A DNA stretch of 64,000 nt from Pezicula radicicola (taxonomy: Eukaryota > Ascomycota > Leotiomycetes > Helotiales > Dermateaceae): NCBI GenBank assembly GCA_003008705.1, contig PDUO01000026.1, positions 558,001 to 622,000 on the forward strand, read 5' to 3'. The position numbers were made by a program, and so were the translations under genes. The notes below the pieces were generated by a model. That model ran no database searches. It worked only from the letters and a program-made list of their open reading frames with translations, and was not told the origin of the DNA. Below, one piece after another: positions 34,770 to 46,335 of the stretch; positions within the stretch are counted from its first letter, which is position 1, and every line of letters starts with the position of its first letter.

Positions 34770-36905
34770 TTAAAAATCATGTCTTGCCCTCTTACTACTC
34801 CTCCGAACTCTCTCGCCGTAAAAGTACAACACAAAAGGAATAGGAATGAAGCATATTGACAAGCCGCCGAGTAATGAACTGGCACCTCCAACGCCCAGCT
34901 TTGTATACGTAGCGTTCGCGAATAAGGGAAAACTCGCACCGAAACTTGATCGGAAGAAATCGTTGCCAGCGAAAACTGATGCTGCATCGTCCGGATAGGC
35001 GTCACCGAGATAGTTAAGAACTGAGTTGAAAAGGCAGAAAGCTCCAATAGAGAAGAATGCTGTGCCTATGATCGGCACTATCCAATGGACGGATGGTCGA
35101 GATGTCCAGCTGAACAATTGTTAGCTTTGAGGTACTAGTTTCGAAGACAAATGGACTTACCCAAACCAAAAAAGGCAGATTGGTATAGCGAATGCTCCTA
35201 CCATAGCAGGCGGCAGACGCTTTTCAGGCTTGATCTCCCCATTCTCGTTGAATTGCGGCTCCTGGACGTAATATAGGTACAAGAAGAATGGGACAATGAC
35301 GACAATGGCACCGATGAAGATTCCAATGAATGACAAACCTTCCTCGCCCAGATTGAAGTGGTAAATTTCAACAAAGACGATGTAGAAAGATTCGAACCAG
35401 ATATAAAGCAACCCATAAACAAGTGCGATGTATAAATTCATAAGAAAGAGGATTGGCTCCGTGAAGGTCAGTGAGAAAGGCTTAATGAGCACCATCATGA
35501 CAATATCCTTGCCAGTCATTTGCTCCCCTACGAGTTCGGGTTGGCATCTCAACTCATTTCGGCCAGTGAGCTTGCGTATACGGCGCGTGCGGCGGTAAAG
35601 GATGTTGGCTGAGCTCGTCTCTGGAAGGAAGAGAGTCATGAGAACAAGACTAAATCCAGAAAGCCAGAGCAACTCCCACTGGACGTTCGGAGAGTTAGTA
35701 ATACTTCTTTGGAGTGGATTTAAGAGTGTGAGGCATGATTCATGAACTCTGACATATATTCTAATACTAGAGACATATCTCAAAGTTCACAAGCTAACCT
35801 AGATAGGAAAGTATGGCTCAGATAGTGTCCTTACTATTGGCCATTGCCAGCCATTGGCTTGCGCAGCAAATCCTCCCACGAGAGGACCTAGCACGGGCCT
35901 ATTAAAGTTAGGCAAGAATTGTGTACATTGAGGTCGACGAACTCACCCAGAAACAGCAGCCATACCCCAGATTCCGATGGCGTACGCTCGTTTGGCGGGT
36001 GCATAAATATCGCCGAGAGAAGCTCCACCAGTGGCGAGGACCGGCGAGCCAAATAAGCCAGTCAGAAATCGGAAAGCCAGAAGCATACCGAAATTCTTCG
36101 CGTAGATAACGGCGAACTGGAAGAAAACGAATACAACTAAGGTACCGATGTAGACCTTCGGAATGTTAGTGCTGTAATTTTGTCAAAATGAAAGAGTCAA
36201 GAGCCAAACTCCCAGGGCGTACCGGATTCCTTCCGATCTGGGGTACTTCCGACATAGGAGCGAAAACCATAGGACCCAATCCATACCCAGCGACGAATAG
36301 TGTAAGCCCAAGTGTAGCGGCCACTTTACTAACATGAAATCTCTCCATAACTCCCACTGTTCCAGCGGAATAAATTGCAGAACCGATATAGACCGAGAAC
36401 GTCAAAAAACAGATGAGGAAAGTGACGGCCAACTTCTTGGGGGTGGACCAATTTCGAGGGTTCTATGTGCATTAGCTGATAGTCAAGTAGTATTTCAGGC
36501 CGAAACTACCTCTGAACCATTATCCGAATACCAGGTAACGATGGTAGCATCTCTGCCATTCTCGGGATCTATCGGTACCCCAGAAGCCGTATTGATACGG
36601 CGAGCTTGGTCTTGAACAGCTTGATCATTCACATCGGTATCGGTATCTGAGCTTCTTCGTGGCGCACCATTATTCTGCGGTGTTTGATCTGCGTCGGTGT
36701 CCCTGCCGGTTTCTTCGTTATTCCCTTTCTCCTCGTCTTTCTCTTCTCCAGTGTGACCATGGTGAGCCATACGCCCAGAAGCCTCTTTGTCAATATATCG
36801 CCTCCAGAGGGTTGGGTCGTTCTCTTCTTCGTAGGAGAGGATCCTATGACCCGAGACCATGCGCAGGGCATGTCCCAGTATGGTGTCACGGATAAGTTCC
36901 TTCAT
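34770..36905 (-). CDS. MFS transporter, DHA1-like (multidrug/polyamine type)
   Basis: Six exons, 36905-36510, 36462-36223, 36155-35947, 35898-35835, 35678-35161 and 35109-34770, join in phase to give 588 aa. The first ATG is MKELIRDT; about 135 hydrophilic residues precede the membrane core. The sequence NPRNWSTPKK before helix 1, then GYGLGPMVFAPMSEVPQIGRNPVY (a DHA1-type motif A) and LATGGASLGDIYAPAKRAYA (helix 4-5 region) place it in the drug:H+ antiporter-1 group with Flr1/Tpo1-like carriers. About twelve helices can be counted, with a central loop near RRTRRIRKL. Such proteins sit in the plasma membrane and export toxic compounds or polyamines. The substrate cannot be told from sequence. 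The intron ahead of exon 3 uses a less common AAG acceptor. Confidence 0.92.
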
Positions 36906-38416
36906 TTTGAAGGCGCAGTTTGCAGAAAAGAAAAGCAAAAGCTGGCTTGCGTTTGGAAAAGGAGTAAAAAGCAATAACTAAATAGGAAGTAGGAGGAAGA
37001 TAGAAAGATTATCTACCTGCGTTCGGTGCTCGGCGAGAAACACGTCCCGGTATATCAGCCTTGCAGAAACTTACAGATATCTCGTCATTAATAATCGGCC
37101 TTTTCTTTGTTTGTGCAGGTGAGTCTTTCACTGCCTCCAGTCGGCCTTCGACAGCCTGAAAAGTCCGATAGGACGATCAGATATTGTATGAGCAAATGAG
37201 AGGTCAGCAATCATGATGATTGCTATGTTTGGTTGACTCGTTCCTGCATGTGTGGGTGTTAGGGTGCTTGATAGATAATCAAATAGTTGGTGATGGTGTA
37301 GGAGGAAAGAAAAATGTTGATGTCACTTTCAAGCCTCCTGTCTTTCCATCGTTCGCTAGTGAGCCGAGCTAGACCTGCTTAGGCTTATGCTTTATCACTA
37401 AATCCGTTGTTGGATCCCCCTTACCTTCTCTAGACCTAGAGTCTTCTATGGGATGACAAGGTAGGCAGCATCATTAGTCTATAATGTTAGATCTTAGCTT
37501 GAGTCTTGTGAGCCCGCAAGGCCGTACGCCCGTAAGGCCCGAAAGTTATATTTCTCTCGGCGGAAACGGAGCGTCGGGAAGTTACTTATCAAGAGAGTTT
37601 TATGTTCCGCCGACTCCTTCTCTATCGTCGACGAGTTCACGAGCTTACAAAACAAAGAGGGGATCTTACATCTGCCAGTGACCATCTAGGTCAGGTGGGT
37701 TTTGAGGGAGGGGTTCGAACTTGGAAAATTCGGGGCTCGTGTGGTTGACGGATGTGGTATCATTCAAATGAGCTGGATTTGCACCTAGATCAGTCAACTC
37801 CAATTTGTTTTTCTCTGTTTGGTGCATAACTTTCCTACTTTTCCTTTCTTTTAACACCAAATTGGCCTCTGAAATCGAAATATTACTAAAATTCCGTAAA
37901 GAAAGGACCGCTGAACAAAACAACAATCGTAAATATGGACTTTACTTTATCGCTGTACTGTACAAGCAGTTATTTCTTTGGTTTTCTCAATAGTAAGCGC
38001 CCCTATCTAGGATTAGAGCTTTTAGGGATGAGAACCAGAGAGTCTCTTTTCTATGCTCTATGTACTAATATATCTGGCATTTATATTAGCTAAGTTACTT
38101 AGCTAATAAAAATTTCTAACTTTATTATTAGAGCTTACAAGTCAATAGTGTATTACTAGGTAAGTAATCAAGGAAAAAGAACGGGCTATAATTAGGCTTT
38201 GATTTCCAAGCAACACCATTAAAAAGTTCAGAGACAGAATCCAATCAATTTTTGAAGTAAAGTATAAGCTATTCCGCTGTCCATCTTTACCTTCAGTATT
38301 TTTTTTCAATACTTGCAGGTGTTGAATCCTTCTCAGGTTTCTTTAGGGAAGGGAGTCATAGAGGACAGAAGAGGCGTGAGAGGCGATTCATTGACGGAAT
38401 CAAAACGAGATGGCTT
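36906..38416. other. Intergenic, about 1.5 kb
   Basis: The left part carries the promoter of the DHA1 transporter, and the right part the 3' region of SVF1. Near 37505-37545 a GC-rich stretch contains imperfectly repeated GCCCG(C/T)AAGGCC units. From about 38.0 to 38.25 kb the DNA is AT-rich. No reading frame with a recognisable motif was found. Confidence 0.5.
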
Positions 38417-39757
38417 CTACAAGATGAAAGACGTTTCGCACATGAGTGTTCCTTGTTCCTCTACGGCTGCACCGTCGCCGATTTTGACAGAGAGAACGAG
38501 GGAATCTTGTGGAGGGCTGGAAAACTAGAGGCTGTGTTAGAATTTGATATTTTTATGAGTGATAGGCTTGGTATGGTCAGGTCGAACAATTAGTTCGCTT
38601 ACCTGGTAGATATAGGGTCTTGTTCCAACGACTCCTCCGACCAATGATTTAATGACACCAGGGATATGAGCCAGGACATCAATTCGGTCTTTTCTATCTC
38701 CAAGAGGACCACTCAATACTGCTGAAAATTCACCACCATCTTTGCTCTTGCCATCCCACTTGAATTCAACCGAAGTTGGCACTGGCCAGAGGGCTTCGGG
38801 GTCTTCCTTCGATTCCACGTGATTGAAGGTGTTGGTAGCTCCGGCATAGATGATCTCGCCATCCTTTGCAATACCTCCAACATTGACGGTTGTGGTAGCA
38901 TATGATGGAGGAGTGACGAATTCCATCATGATGGCTGAATAGGTAGGTGTCTGGAAGGTGACGAAGTTCCATCTTGCTGCAGCGTGGTGCGGTTTCATTC
39001 CTTGAAGGGCATGGATGAAAACGCCACGGCCCTTGAAATCATATGTCTTCTCAGGTGTAATAATGGTGCCAGTGGTGGTACATCGAGGCCAGAAACGGTG
39101 TCTCATCTCACCCCAAGGATTTGCAGGGTCCGTCCCATAATAACTTGTTCCGTTCTCTCCAACTTGGAAGCCAGGGGCAACGCGTTTGAAGACAAGATTG
39201 ATAATCCCAGACTCATTGCGAGCTGATTTGAAACTGTACTCATCCCCTTCTTCATTCAAAGAGATTGCAAGACCATCCGCGTAAAATGAGACCATGTCTT
39301 CATCAAAGCCATAGTTCTCGAGGGGATCTGAGAGCCAAAGATGATCTGTGCTAGAATTGCTACTGCCATTGTGGTTGAAAATCTTGACGTTGAGCTGGCA
39401 AGTCGTTCGAAGACCGCTTTCTTCGATATCAGCAAAATCTTACCAAGAGGGTTTGCAACGTACGAGACATTGTTGTAAATCATTTGCACAAAGCAAACTT
39501 TACCTTCATCAGAGAACAGGTAAAATGTCTGCGTCTCGACACATGTGCTCTCCATAGCCTTCCACTTCAGGTCATTCTTCGTCAACTCGGTGTAAGGTGT
39601 TTTTGCAGCCTGAGCCGTCACAGTTTGTATGGCTCCAGGGCCATACTCGGGCTCCTGCGTTCCCACGGCATTTGCCAGTCTGTCAACATTCAGCAAAGCC
39701 TTTAAGAAATCCTCTTTTTCTATATGGAGGGGCATACGTCTGTTTGAACCAGTTCAT
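38417..39757 (-). CDS. SVF1: Svf1-like survival factor, lipocalin-fold ceramide carrier
   Basis: Four exons, 39757-39738, 39679-39464, 39416-38603 and 38524-38417, join in phase to give 385 aa, the usual size in filamentous fungi. The 20-nt first exon encodes MNWFKQT, completing an amphipathic N-terminal helix (MNWFKQTLANAVG) that in yeast Svf1 attaches the protein to membranes. Family hallmarks follow: YTELTKNDLKWKAMES, NPWGEMRHRFWPRC, IHALQGMKPHHAAARWNF and GTRPYIYQ. The last exon ends GTLMCETSFIL. Yeast Svf1 helps move ceramide from ER to Golgi and protects against oxidative stress. Two acceptors are unusual: exon 3 begins after AAAG, and exon 4 after CTAG with an in-phase choice. Both are supported by the conserved protein on either side. 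The gene lies divergently 960 bp from RPN13. Confidence 0.93.
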
Positions 39758-40716
39758 TTTCGTGTCCTAGTTGTTGTGTCAAGCGATCTCGGATCACCTG
39801 TCACACGTCCTTAGGTAGGGTGGTTTTAGTTTAGAGAAATCTCTCGCCGAATTTACATAGGTATGAGAGATGGCGCTCGAATTTTAGTTTACTACCTATG
39901 TAAGGACTAGGTTGGGGCATAAAAGTTGAGGATGTAAAGGTGAATTAGTTGCCGCATGTAGTTGCCTGATGTCAGGAGAACTCGCTGACACTGTACAGGG
40001 ATATTCGGCGCTAATCGATTATCGATTAGACTGAAATCAATCCTTCAACTTCAACCTCAAGATGTGCACACGAACATAGGACCACGATATGGTTATTAAT
40101 TGAGTGCTATGTTATAATGTTCTACTGTCCATGTCGCATCTATACTCCATCAAAGCAAAGACATTATACGGTGTCTTGTTGCTACGGCAAGGGCTGAAGG
40201 TGAGAGTGACGTGTGAACCATTCACTGATTTCAGCTACAAATGCACCTTCAACTGCAGTACAGGCAAGCAGCAAAACACGGAACACTAGCTTGATTTAAA
40301 ACTCTCACTCGATGAAATAAATACTGGCCTTATGATGGTTGTCTAGTAATTAGCGTATTGAGTAGTTATTCAAAAGGCTTTCGTTCAGCCGCACAAGTGT
40401 CAGTGGGGCATGCCAGTCTCTCCAGCAAGTTGTTATAGCGAATGATGCTGCTCGCTCAATGTAATGCATAGCGAACGGTGCATAAACTTCCGTAGTCTAT
40501 CTAAAGTTCAACTTGGGATACGAAGTAATAATGATTGTGATTTCTGGGGAACTGGTGGAGAAAGAACGTTGGAAGTTCAAAGAAGGTTCATGCTGATCAC
40601 GTGTCAAGGTGGGACTGCTCTGGGCTTTCCTGCATTACGTTGGCCGTGAGCGCGCCTTGAGCTCCAAAGTTGAAGCTCATTCTACCAACTAAACACAAGA
40701 CGACCAGACCACCACC
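39758..40716. promoter_or_regulatory. Divergent promoter region between SVF1 and RPN13
   Basis: The 959 bp separate two genes transcribed away from each other and so contain both promoters. A CACGTG-free region was seen, with no confidently assignable proteasome-associated (PACE-like) element. Short frames inside lack motifs. Confidence 0.55.
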
Positions 40717-42211
40717 ATGTCTAACACACCGATCATCACCTTCAAAGCTGGCAAGTGCGAGTTAGATGTCAGTAACAGCTTTTCCTCTGCCGGGTCAAAA
40801 CGATGCTGACATTTTCAAGGAATCAAGCCGGCCATGGAAGGTTACGCCCAATCCCGCCCCCGGCTACATCTACCTTTACATGTCTGCAGAGGATGGTATG
40901 TGTTTTCAAAGATTCAATGCGAATAGACCTGACAGTATTCAGAGCTTCTTCATTTCTGCTGGCGCGAGAGAAGCAAGCCTATGGATGACCCCGATAATAT
41001 CGACCTTATGATCTTCCCTGGAGACTGCCACTTCACACCTTACGAATACAAGACTACCCCACAACCTACTTCTAAAACTAACGGCCGAATTGTCGCTCTG
41101 AAGTTTTCTTCCTCCTCACAAAGACATCTCTTTTGGCTGCAATCGAAGCCTCAGGTACGAAACGGCGATGCTAGCACGTTCGGCCCACGAGATCTCAAGA
41201 TCACTCAGATGGTTGATACATTACTCCAAGGCGAGGATGTCAACATAGATGAGGAGATGGCACAGCTACAGAGTGGCGATGGCCCAGGAAACGATGACGA
41301 GGATGAGACTATGGAGGACGTTGAAGGCCATGGCAGTGGGGAGCACCGAGGTAGCGTTAGTGGTGGCGCAGGAGCAGATGCTACTGGTGGAGATATTAGA
41401 GAAGAGGGTGCTGGTGCAAGAGAAGGAGGAGCCGATGGCGGAAGAGCGTAGGTCACTTTTCTTCGCATGGCCTGCACTCACTTTGCATTTACAAACAAAT
41501 CCATGGCGTCTGGCACAAGGGGAGACACAGCATCTATCTGAGCAAAAGGCCGTTCATGTATTCCTAGACGACATATACGAGCTTTGAATGAATATTCATG
41601 ATCTCAAGAGGATATTTTTGTTTTCGTGGTGGTTTCTAGAATTGGGGCTGACGAGGTAATCCAGTGCTAGCGTTGGGCCCACAGATGCTGCTACAGTCGT
41701 TCAGAATTTCCTCAACTCGTTGAAGAGTGGACAAGGCGGTATGCAACAGCGACAACAGCAAGCCCAAGGTCAGATCTACACGACATTACCGGATCTTTTG
41801 CCTTCGTCGACCACGATCCCAACCATCAACTCGGCTACTCCTCAGCAAATCGATAATCTGCTCAGCTACCTCCCACCCACAATCCTTCTCCTTACCCAAG
41901 AGTCGTCGGCACAGATCGATGGAATGGTCGAGCCTAATGCAGCATCCACCTCTGCAGCCATGGAAGCCTTGAGTCTCGGCCAGAAGAAGTCGATACTGAA
42001 GAAAGTTCTACGAAGTCCCCAATTCCACCAGAGTTTAGGCAGCTTGACTATGGCAATTCGTGACGGTGGACTACCGAGCATTGCCGAGGCGCTAGGTATT
42101 AAACTGCAGAATGGTGGTCTCGTCCGAGGGGGTAGCGTGCCTTTAGGTGCTGGAGAGGCCGTAGAAACCTTTATCGAAGGCGTTAAGAAGACAGTGGAGG
42201 AGAAGAAGTAA
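40717..42211 (+). CDS. RPN13: 26S proteasome ubiquitin receptor Rpn13 (ADRM1)
   Basis: Four exons, 40717-40767, 40820-40895, 40943-41447 and 41665-42211, join in phase to give 392 aa. The N-terminal Pru domain (about 1-125) reads ITFKAGKCELD, PGYIYLYMSAEDELLHFCWRER, DLMIFPGDCHFTPY and ALKFSSSSQRHLFWLQ, the pattern that binds Rpn2 and ubiquitin. An acidic then Gly/Ala-rich linker follows. The C-terminal part (about 270-390) contains IDNLLSYLPP and FHQSLGSLTMAIRDGGLPSIAEALGI, matching the DEUBAD domain that recruits and activates the deubiquitinase UCH37. Budding yeast Rpn13 lacks this domain. Intron 3 is 217 nt, and two in-phase acceptors six bases apart (after 41664 or 41670) are possible. 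The first donor is GTCAGT, supported by the protein match. Confidence 0.93.
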
Positions 42212-43205
42212 GAACTCAAGGGTCAGGTCTTACTTTGCTTAGCGTTTCTTCTTATTCTGGTATACCAAGGCCTGAATAATGAAAAGGCCTGAATAATGAA
42301 TAGGCCCCACACCATACTAGCCATACAATGTCAATGACTAGCCATGTTTTCTCTTTGCGACCTTGCACTCCGAGGTCGGCATTACAAAGCAGGCAGAACC
42401 ATGGCGGGGAAAAGGCGGTTTCAACTTGATCCAAACAAAAACAAGCCCAGCGATTTTGCAAATCGCATTCGTACTGTTTGTGCACCCATGTGTGTCCCCC
42501 AGTCCCAGTGCCCGCCCTCGCTTAGCAAGACAATACCAAACAAGATCCGGGGTCGGATCTAACCAAAAGGGGACAACAGTTGGGTAAGAACATTGGCTGG
42601 GACCGGAGTTGGTCAATAGGGTCGCTTCCTATTGTCCTCCTTATTGTCCTCCCTATTAACGCGGGAGCACAATAGGAAGGCTGCACTTAAACTTTCTATA
42701 ATGCGCAACACAATAGCAAAGTGCATGACTTCTCGGAAGTTAGTATTGTTCCAGAATATATTTAATTGTCGCCCTTCTCCTCATCCTTGTTATCCCCTTC
42801 CTTTCTCAATCTGTCTTCCCCTCCTCCATATCCTCTTTGAATCTTTCTCATCTTTCGCATCTGGCCAAACATAGCAGCATAAAAGCCTAGCTGCTTTCCT
42901 AGTCTTTCTATCATCGGCCACTGCATATTCTGGCGCTTCTATTATCACCCTGCAGATCGCGTCGATCCTGATCTCAGATCCATTTCTTCTTGCTCTTTTC
43001 TTGCTTGCTTGCTTGCTTACTTACTCGTCGTCTCCCTTCTCTGTGGCGGGCAACATCTGGATCCATCCAAGGAGATCCCAATCGACTCAGATCGAATCCA
43101 GGTACCTGTACGACACCACCAGAACCTCCATACCCGGAAGGCCCATCAACATAAACAAAAAAACTTATCCAGGAAACACACGCTCACCTTCTTTCTTTTC
43201 CAGCC
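42212..43205. other. Intergenic, about 1 kb, likely leader of the next gene
   Basis: Contains the 3' region of RPN13 and the promoter of the gene at 43206. From about 42.78 to 43.2 kb the plus strand is strongly C/T-rich, with CTTG/CTTA tandem units near 43003-43024, typical of fungal promoters and 5' leaders. A direct repeat GGCCTGAATAATGAA occurs at about 42269 and 42286. No coding frame is convincing. Confidence 0.55.
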
Positions 43206-44018
43206 ATGACATTTTCCCACCTTGCGGACCAAAAAGCTCTACTAAACCAAGTTAGTGCAGCTACATCATCAAGTCCACCACCAGCCTACGAACTGCCCCC
43301 AAGCACAAGCGCGAACGGAAACCATCTCACAATGAACAATTTCACCACGTACGCGACGCCTGAGACAGGCTCCGACGACGGAGAGGACACCGGTAGCGAT
43401 TTCTCACCAATTAATTTCTCCTTCAGCACCACCATCAACGTCGAAGGTGACTCGAATCAAATCTCCTTGGATCCGGGCGCAGCAGCTCAGTCGATTGCCG
43501 TTGCGGTCGTTGGTGCCTTGAAGGATGCAAGTTGTAATGCTATGGGTTTACCGATGATTGACGAGAATGGACGACCGAGACCGGTTCATTTTAAGGTTGA
43601 GGCAGGGATTAGTGTCAAGGGCCAGGGTAATCGGGTTGGTAAGTTGCAGATTGCTAGTAGTAGTGCTTCTGCTGGAGGGGTTGGAGTAGGCGCCGGACAG
43701 CAGGGTAGGAGAGATGTTGGTGTTGGTGTTGGTGCCAGTACCGGTGGAGGTGGAGGTGCTTCTTTGGGAGGTCTTCCTTCGACTCAGAGTCAAAGTTCTT
43801 CGGGTCAGGGTACGGGTGCTCAGACTGAGAGTAGACGTGATGTTGGTTCTGTTCCTTTCCCTCCGCCGCAGATGGTACCGGCAGCAACAACGCCAGCGTC
43901 TCCGAATAAGCGGAAGGTCGAGGGAGAGGACCAGGCGGAGCAGAGGACTCAGCGTCCTTTGGGGTTGGGTTTTGGTTTTCCGGTTGATGGGGATAGCAAA
44001 CGTGTTAGGAGGGAGTAG
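43206..44018 (+). CDS. Uncharacterised low-complexity protein
   Basis: A single uninterrupted 270-aa frame beginning MTFSHLADQKALLNQ after a long pyrimidine-rich leader. Residues 1-65 are Ser/Pro/Thr-rich with an acidic patch (GSDDGEDTGSDFSP). About 65-145 looks like a folded unit (INFSFSTTINVEGDSNQISLD, then AAQSIAVAVVGAL and FKVEAGISVKGQGNRVG). The rest is a Gly/Val/Ser/Gln-rich tail ending in a basic cluster (NKRKVEGED and DSKRVRRE) that could act as a nuclear localisation signal. No known domain was recognised. The balanced composition of the central part and the clear start support a real gene, perhaps a nuclear regulator. It converges with SFH1, with 458 bp between the stops. Confidence 0.7.
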   Translation: MTFSHLADQKALLNQVSAATSSSPPPAYELPPSTSANGNHLTMNNFTTYATPETGSDDGEDTGSDFSPINFSFSTTINVEGDSNQISLDPGAAAQSIAVAVVGALKDASCNAMGLPMIDENGRPRPVHFKVEAGISVKGQGNRVGKLQIASSSASAGGVGVGAGQQGRRDVGVGVGASTGGGGGASLGGLPSTQSQSSSGQGTGAQTESRRDVGSVPFPPPQMVPAATTPASPNKRKVEGEDQAEQRTQRPLGLGFGFPVDGDSKRVRRE

Positions 44019-44476
44019 ATCGTAGGGCGGTATAGATCGCTTGATTGTGAGTCTGGAATCTGAAGTAATGGATCGCATTGTGTGTATTATGTCGGAGGAT
44101 GGAACTTACTCATTAAGTACTTGGCTCATTGTGTTGAACTTTTCTTCTACCTCTCATAGCAGCCGCATAGCCTCGTTGCTGATGGATGTTTTACATTTCA
44201 CAATACATACATACTTACCTTACTTTCATGGCCTTGTTGTCAGACTTTCCTTTTCAATAGTCCACTACCTTACTGTTGTACAATCATACAAGATACGAAC
44301 ACCACCATCTCCCTCTACTCAAATGTGAAAATACCAGTCCATTCGGCCGATTTCAAAATTCACTATATCACGCCACGTGATACACATAATGCCTTCCCTC
44401 TCGAAGACTCCTTGCCTTGCAATTAACATCCCTAAACCTTAGAATCGAAAAAAGAAAGATCAGAAGTGCCATGCTT
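44019..44476. other. Convergent 3' regions, 458 bp
   Basis: The space between the stops of the unknown gene at 43206 and SFH1. It should hold both poly(A) sites. No motif beyond AT-rich stretches could be assigned. Confidence 0.5.
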
Positions 44477-46335
44477 CTACCGGTATTCAATAGGACGCAT
44501 ATCATGCTTGTGTAGATCTTTAGCCCACTTGGGAACCTTGCGATCTCGTTCGAAGAGGAAACCACAGTTATTGCAGAGAGTCTGAAAATGTTAGCATTCG
44601 AATCTTGCCGAGATATAGATATTGGCAAACGTACCCTTGGACCGTGGGGACCATCTCGGACAGCCCAAACAGCGGTTCCCCAGACCTTGCAATGAGAACA
44701 GCGCCATGTATTTCGCTCATAGTCGTTGAGACTCCCCCCGCCACCATAGCCTGCCAAACCTCCGCCGACATCTGGAGTACCTCTGCCACCAGGTGTGCCG
44801 GATCTGGCTAGTGGACTGAGACTGCGGAATCGTCGCTTTTTCTTGCTTCGCTCGCCTCTGCCCATTCTCTCTTCCGCTGGCTCCGCATCGAAGTAACCTC
44901 CATTTGCTTGTGGAACTCCGCCTGTCATTCCAGTGCTTGATGAAAACCTCGCCGTTTCTCGCCTTAAGCGTCTGATCTGCCTCTCTCTATCTCCTTCCCG
45001 CTTCTCAATCTCCTCCTTCGATAATTGCTCTACCTTTGGCTCCCACTCGTCTGCCAAATGCTCATAGTCATATCTCCAGCCAGCCTCTGCACCATGTGCC
45101 GCTTCATTGGGTATTTCCCCGCCATATCCGTTCCCACCAACCAATCCACCACTTTCGCAGGCTTCCTTTTTCAATCGTAGTACAGCTTCATAAATTGCAT
45201 GTGTCATTGCAACGACCCATTCTCCAGAAAGCCCAAGATCAGCACAAGTTTGTTTTGCAAACATCTCGGCTGTTCCAGGAGGATGAAGCAGTGACCATTC
45301 GAACTTGTCTTGGTACAAGTTGTTGGAGAGGTTGACGTTCAGAGTAATGATACACCTGTACATATCATCTGGGTTAAACTCCTCAGATTCAGGTGGTATT
45401 CCTGTTGCCGAGGCTGTTACATTGTGTGCCTTTTCCTGCCTGTCTTGAGTCACTGGATTAGAGGTCTTCGCAGATGTGGAGGTTCCATTGATTTGAGAAC
45501 CTCCATTTTGTAGAGGTGTAGCATTTCCACTGCCAGCTGGAGTTGAAGATACATCACGGGAGCTTGCTTTTATTGTTGTGAGGGTACCATTCGCTGTCTG
45601 TGTTTGTTGAGAATGGAACAAAGGATGGAGAGCCACACCCGCATATTCTTCAAGCTGCGTGCGAATCTGCTTGCTAATTTCATTTGCCATCTGGCCGCGA
45701 TTTGGAAGATCAAGATCTTGTACTAGCGCTTGCGCAAACTGGTCCGTCGTCGTTAATGTCTCGTGAAGATTCCACAAAAACACATCCTTGAGCCGATATG
45801 GAACAGTCATCTCCTGGGTCCTATACGCTGGTAGATTTGGGTCGACTTGAGGATAAGCTATTCCTTGTGGTAAGGGCAGCGGTGGGGGAGGTATGAATGC
45901 GGGGATATCGAGATCGATTCGAATTGGTATCAGTGTCAATGGCAACGCGTCTTGCGCATAGTTTTGGACATCTGGTCTCGCTTTTGTATTTGACTTGCCC
46001 ATCCAATCCCTCCATATGCCTTGAAGTTCCACCGGGGTATCAGTTTCTTTGCCATATTTTTCTGAGAGATCCTGCTTAGGCTGCCCTGTCTCATCCCGCC
46101 GTATGCTTCTGAGTCCTGTCGGTCGACGCCGACCCTCATCATCATCATCTTCGTAGTCATCGTACCCATCCTCTGCATAGTTTATGATGGTTGTGCCTCT
46201 CTTTGTGGTCCGCGATAGAGGCGCAGCTAGGGCTGCTGCTGGTTGTATTACCGGCGTGAGGAGGGAATTGGCATAGGTGCGCAATCGAGGCGCATAGCTC
46301 GAGATGAAAGACTGCGGGGGGTTCTTTGCCGTCAT
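44477..46335 (-). CDS. SFH1: RSC chromatin-remodelling subunit Sfh1 (SNF5 family) with GATA-type finger
   Basis: Two exons, 46335-44635 and 44581-44477, join in phase to give 601 aa. The start MTAKNPPQSFISSYAPRLRT is typical of fungal Sfh1. Two SNF5 repeats are visible: about 180-235 (VPYRLKDVFLWNLHETLTT and DLDLPNRGQMANEISKQIR) and about 323-395 (CIITLNVNLSNNLYQDKFEW and CADLGLSGEWVVAMTHAIYE). After a basic stretch (RSKKKRRFRSLSPLAR) lies a GATA-like zinc finger. Its first CxxC (WRCSHC, about 541) is in exon 1 and its second (LCNNC, about 569) in exon 2, so the intron splits the finger. Sfh1 is an essential core subunit of RSC, which moves nucleosomes at promoters. Yeast Sfh1 lacks the finger, whereas homologs in filamentous fungi commonly carry it. 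Confidence 0.94.

Noticed and set aside
37494..37545. GC-rich GGCC/CGTAAGGCC repeats considered as an RNA gene or hairpin
   Set aside because: The repeats pair imperfectly, and no tRNA, snoRNA or terminator pattern fits.
43548..44078. 176-codon minus frame over the unknown gene
   Set aside because: Its Arg/Thr/Ser repeats mirror the Gly/Val/Ser codons of the plus-strand gene, and its start is not supported.
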